64,000 bases of DNA, from positions 22,831 through 86,830 of the forward strand of contig JBBSGD010000004.1 in assembly GCA_038254435.1 (NCBI GenBank), written 5' to 3'. Every line of letters starts with the position of its first letter. The first letter of the stretch is position 1. This DNA is from JBBSGD01 sp038254435 (GTDB taxonomy: Bacteria > Actinomycetota > CADDZG01 > WHSQ01). Below, piece by piece: positions 61,994 through 64,000 of the stretch. Made by a program: the position numbers and the translations under genes. The notes below the pieces were generated by a model. The model was not told the DNA's origin, made no database searches, and saw only the letters and a program-made list of their open reading frames with translations.

Positions 61994-62302
61994 ATGGCCG
62001 CTCTGTCCTATCTTGCCCTGCCGGTGACCGGCCTGATCGCATATCTGCGCGGCAGAACTCAGCGCCTGCGCTTCCACGGCCTCCAGGCGATAGTCGTGGG
62101 TTTCGTGTGGCCGCTGGTCATGTATCTGTGCTCTCTTGTCTCTCCGGGTGCCACCCAGGTCGCCTTCGCGCTCGGCGCAGTGCTGTGGCTGGCGTTGCTT
62201 GTGGGGGCCGCCGTGGGGGTCGACATGCGCCTGCCGCTCGTGGGCAAAGCCCTTTACCGCGCGGCTGCGGAGTCTCCGAGCGAGTCTGTCACAACAGGCT
62301 AA
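61994..62302 (+). CDS. DUF4870-like small membrane protein
   Basis: 102 residues, three hydrophobic segments. LRFHGLQAIVVGFVWPLVMYL resembles the conserved FHALQ-helix of DUF4870-type proteins. Function unknown. Divergent from the YyaL-like gene by 62 bases and overlapping (4 bases) the convergent end of the zinc-finger gene. Confidence 0.7.
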   Translation: MAALSYLALPVTGLIAYLRGRTQRLRFHGLQAIVVGFVWPLVMYLCSLVSPGATQVAFALGAVLWLALLVGAAVGVDMRLPLVGKALYRAAAESPSESVTTG

Positions 62303-63081
62303 GAGCGCGCCGCGAAGCACATCCTGCAGGTCGAGGACGAGGACGCGTTGACCGCGCCGCACGACGAGCACTTCCATCCTTGTCCCGCCACCGTCTGCTC
62401 CTCCCGCCCGGACTGCTCCGCCGCCGTCTCCGTGGTGGCGTTGGGAGCAGGCTGAGCAGCAAGAGACGGTTCGGGAACGCCGCTCGTTTTCTCACGTGCC
62501 GCGCTCGAGTCGCTGGCCCCGGCGCCCTGTGAGCTGCCCGAAAGGTCGAAGCCGCCTGTGGGCGAGGCCGCCGCGGTCTCGGCGGCTACCCACTGGCTGG
62601 TGACCTCGTCGTAGACGAGAAGCTCGTTGCCTCGCTTGAACCACCAGCGTCCGTCGCGCTCGAAGGGTTGCTCTTGCGGGCCGTCCTGCGCCGGCGTCGC
62701 TGCGCTCGCCGAGGCGCCCACGGAGGCGGGTTCTGGTTGCGCAGAGGAGAGGGGCTCGGCCGCCTCACGCCGCTCCTCTGGCCACGGTTCCTTTTCCGCC
62801 GGCTCGGCCTGCACTGCCGCGGGACCCGGCCCGGCTGCAGCGCCGGTCGTGCCGAGGGGCGTCCCGGTCTCCTGCACCGCGGCGTCACCCTTGGTGCTTG
62901 CTTCCTCGGTACCCGTGGGAGGCAAGGCGTTCTCGCCGGAGCTGGGCGCGTCCGCCCCCAAGCGCTCCGTCACTGCGCCGAGGGCCGCAGCGATCTTGTT
63001 CAGGCTGAGGAGAGCGACGACGAGCAGAACGGCAACGATGATCAGCGCTGCCAGCTCGACCACTTGCAGAGCGGTGCTCAT
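62299..63081 (-). CDS. Membrane-anchored protein with RanBP2-type zinc finger
   Basis: 260 residues. One N-terminal helix (about 6-28) anchors a long Ala/Pro/Glu-rich disordered stretch. A short WW-like block (RDGRWWFKRGNELLVYDEVTSQWV) follows, and finally WKCSSCGAVNASSSSTCRMCFAA. The last has the W-x-C-x2-C-x3-N-x6-C-x2-C spacing of RanBP2 zinc fingers, which bind ssRNA or ubiquitin in eukaryotes and occur sporadically in bacteria. Function unknown. It may be read with the upstream four-helix gene, with a strong hairpin in between. Confidence 0.7.
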   Translation of the reverse strand: MSTALQVVELAALIIVAVLLVVALLSLNKIAAALGAVTERLGADAPSSGENALPPTGTEEASTKGDAAVQETGTPLGTTGAAAGPGPAAVQAEPAEKEPWPEERREAAEPLSSAQPEPASVGASASAATPAQDGPQEQPFERDGRWWFKRGNELLVYDEVTSQWVAAETAAASPTGGFDLSGSSQGAGASDSSAAREKTSGVPEPSLAAQPAPNATTETAAEQSGREEQTVAGQGWKCSSCGAVNASSSSTCRMCFAARS

Positions 63082-63166
63082 GAGTGTCCCTTCCCATCCC
63101 TCGTGGCACGGCCGCCTCCCCCGTACCGCTCATCGTTCGTAGGCTTCATGGTACTCACACGCGACA

Positions 63167-63191
63167 CCGCCGCCGGGGTTCCCGGCGGCGG
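63167..63191 (-). terminator. Strong GC hairpin
   Basis: Perfect 11-bp arms CCGCCGCCGGG / CCCGGCGGCGG with a GTT loop, 22 bases beyond the stop of the four-helix protein. No U tract. Fits an I-shaped actinobacterial terminator separating it from the zinc-finger gene. Confidence 0.65.
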
Positions 63192-63212
63192 GTGTGTGTA
63201 GCCAGGTTGGGC

Positions 63213-63689
63213 TCAGACGTTGCCGGGAGAGGGTGGAGACGTGCGGCCGGACACGGGGCCCGTTTCGGTCTGCATGTGAAGGTAGCCGCCGTAAGTGATC
63301 ACCGCCGCAAGGATGATCCCCACGTAGAGCAGGATTCCCCGGCTGATGTCGATTCCCGACCCCGGGAACTCGTTCCCCGGCCCCGTCAGGAGTGCTATCA
63401 ACAGGGCGAGCGTCATGATGCCGCCGGCGACCACATAAGCGAGTCCCGCATTGATCGGCATGGTGATGGCCTTGCCCGCGCCGCGCGCGCCGGTGTAGGC
63501 GACCGCTGCGAGGATGAGGATGAGTCCCAGCTTCACCAGGAAGTTGTACTCGCCCGACCAGGCCGAGAGGCGATGTGTGCCGCCTTGGAACGATTGCGTT
63601 GCCCACAGTGGGACGAAGGACAGGACGAAGAGGATCGCCCCGACGATCAGCACGATTCTCTCCCCCCGAGAGAGCTTGTTCAGGTCCAC
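63213..63689 (-). CDS. Four-helix membrane protein, unknown function
   Basis: 158 residues with four hydrophobic segments and a short polar C-terminus rich in Ser/Pro. MDLNKLSRGERIVLIVGAILFVLSF is a typical start for several uncharacterised actinobacterial families. No motif. Divergent from purA. Confidence 0.7.
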   Translation of the reverse strand: MDLNKLSRGERIVLIVGAILFVLSFVPLWATQSFQGGTHRLSAWSGEYNFLVKLGLILILAAVAYTGARGAGKAITMPINAGLAYVVAGGIMTLALLIALLTGPGNEFPGSGIDISRGILLYVGIILAAVITYGGYLHMQTETGPVSGRTSPPSPGNV

Positions 63690-63772
63690 GTCAACCCCCT
63701 GAGTTGATCCTGCCGTCGCACCTCACGCGACCGTGGCACAGGAACAAGTCGAGCAAACTATAAGAGTTCGCA

Positions 63773-63790
63773 GGCCCTGGCGCCAGGGCC
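63773..63790. promoter_or_regulatory. 18-bp perfect palindrome upstream of purA
   Basis: GGCCCTGGC/GCCAGGGCC with no spacer, overlapping the expected -35 of a promoter whose -10 (TACAAT, 63804-63809) is clear. A regulator site or bidirectional hairpin; an operator is favoured by the overlap. Confidence 0.55.
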
Positions 63791-63803
63791 TCGGGCCCCT
63801 TTG

Positions 63804-63809
63804 TACAAT
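63804..63809 (+). promoter_or_regulatory. purA -10 box
   Basis: TACAAT, a good -10 match, about 115 bases before the purA GTG. The hexamer at 17 bases upstream is a poor -35, which would suit an activated or repressed promoter. The 115-base leader has no evident riboswitch fold. Confidence 0.45.
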
Positions 63810-63925
63810 CCCGCGCGCGGCCAGCCGAGTGCGAGCTGGCGGCAAACCGAGTGGGATATCGAGTAAGCGAGGTGTGCTGAGTTGCTGCGTTCCGTGCGGT
63901 TGGGCGATCTGAGAGCGACGGGAAC

Positions 63926-64000
63926 GTGCCCGGAATAGCCCTCGTAGGCATCCAGTGGGGCGACGAGGGCAAGGGCAAGGTGACCGACTTGCTCGCCGAG
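63926..64000 (+). CDS. purA: Adenylosuccinate synthetase (N-terminus only)
   Basis: First 25 codons, running off the right edge. The start is VPGIALVGIQWGDEGKGKVT, where WGDEGKGK is the diagnostic GTP-binding and catalytic loop of PurA, which makes adenylosuccinate from IMP and aspartate for AMP synthesis. GTG start without a strong ribosome site. In Mycobacterium purA (Rv0357c) is also near dnaK-hspR. Confidence 0.93.
   Translation, partial: MPGIALVGIQWGDEGKGKVTDLLAE

Overview
The window is GC-rich, gene-dense chromosomal DNA from an actinobacterium (Actinomycetota). The markers are a mycothiol-conjugate amidase, an actinobacterial-type inositol-phosphate synthase, a dnaK-grpE-dnaJ-hspR operon with a HAIR-type operator, a Rv0338c/EtfD-like iron-sulfur reductase, a class II DAHP synthase and a DUF5318 gene beside ponA. 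Gene content and order (murJ, DUF6049, pcnA; ino1, padR, DUF5318, ponA, GT87, rpsF, ssb, rpsR, rplI, dnaB; dcd; etfD; dnaK operon; purA) resemble a condensed version of the origin-proximal part of the Mycobacterium chromosome. A pilT gene, many frameshifted genes and unfamiliar proteins suggest a lineage far from Mycobacterium, perhaps a metagenome-assembled genome. I cannot name a genus.

Layout. 1-5.2 kb: cell-envelope genes (murJ, DUF6049-like exported protein), a KGG stress-type protein and a damaged pilT. 5.2-8.4 kb: a complete ECF vitamin/metal transporter operon (S, A1, A2, T). 8.4-12.5 kb: a GntR-controlled catabolic locus (M20 peptidase with a frameshift; divergent tartrate/malate-type dehydrogenase and SDR). 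12.5-25.2 kb: housekeeping block (CCA-adding enzyme, MFS, Ino1, PadR, PBP1, GT87, S6, SSB, S18, L9, DnaB). 25.2-30 kb: VOC and PPOX proteins, a MarR-GNAT fusion, a repeat array and a DNA alkylation repair pair (AdaA-AlkA fusion and Ogt). 30-33 kb: decayed DNA with a DUF3618 remnant, YihY, an HTH remnant and tRNA-Gly(CCC). 33-44.3 kb: dcd, a mycothiol-type DinB protein, EtfD, the dnaK operon, a hydrolase, an MFS exporter, htpX and lemA.

44.35-44.6 kb holds the most interesting item: a short SelW/Rdx-like gene whose redox motif reads Cys-Ala-Gln-UGA. The UGA is followed by a hairpin with a GGTCT loop, as in bacterial SECIS elements. Ordinary gene callers stop at the UGA and miss it, so it is very probably a selenoprotein gene.

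45-64 kb: DAHP synthase, threonine dehydratase, a BrnT/BrnA-like toxin-antitoxin pair, a LysM transglycosylase, a truncated RHS tip with a putative immunity gene, Mca, a frameshifted FtsH-like protease, a GT4 glycosyltransferase, an AttH/CrtC-like protein, ArfB, a YyaL-type thioredoxin-domain protein, small membrane proteins (one with a RanBP2-type zinc finger) and the first 25 codons of purA.

Several otherwise well-conserved genes carry single-base lesions, some in short homopolymers (pilT, M20 peptidase, RHS, FtsH-like). Some of these may be assembly or sequencing errors rather than true pseudogenes, and read-level checks would settle this.
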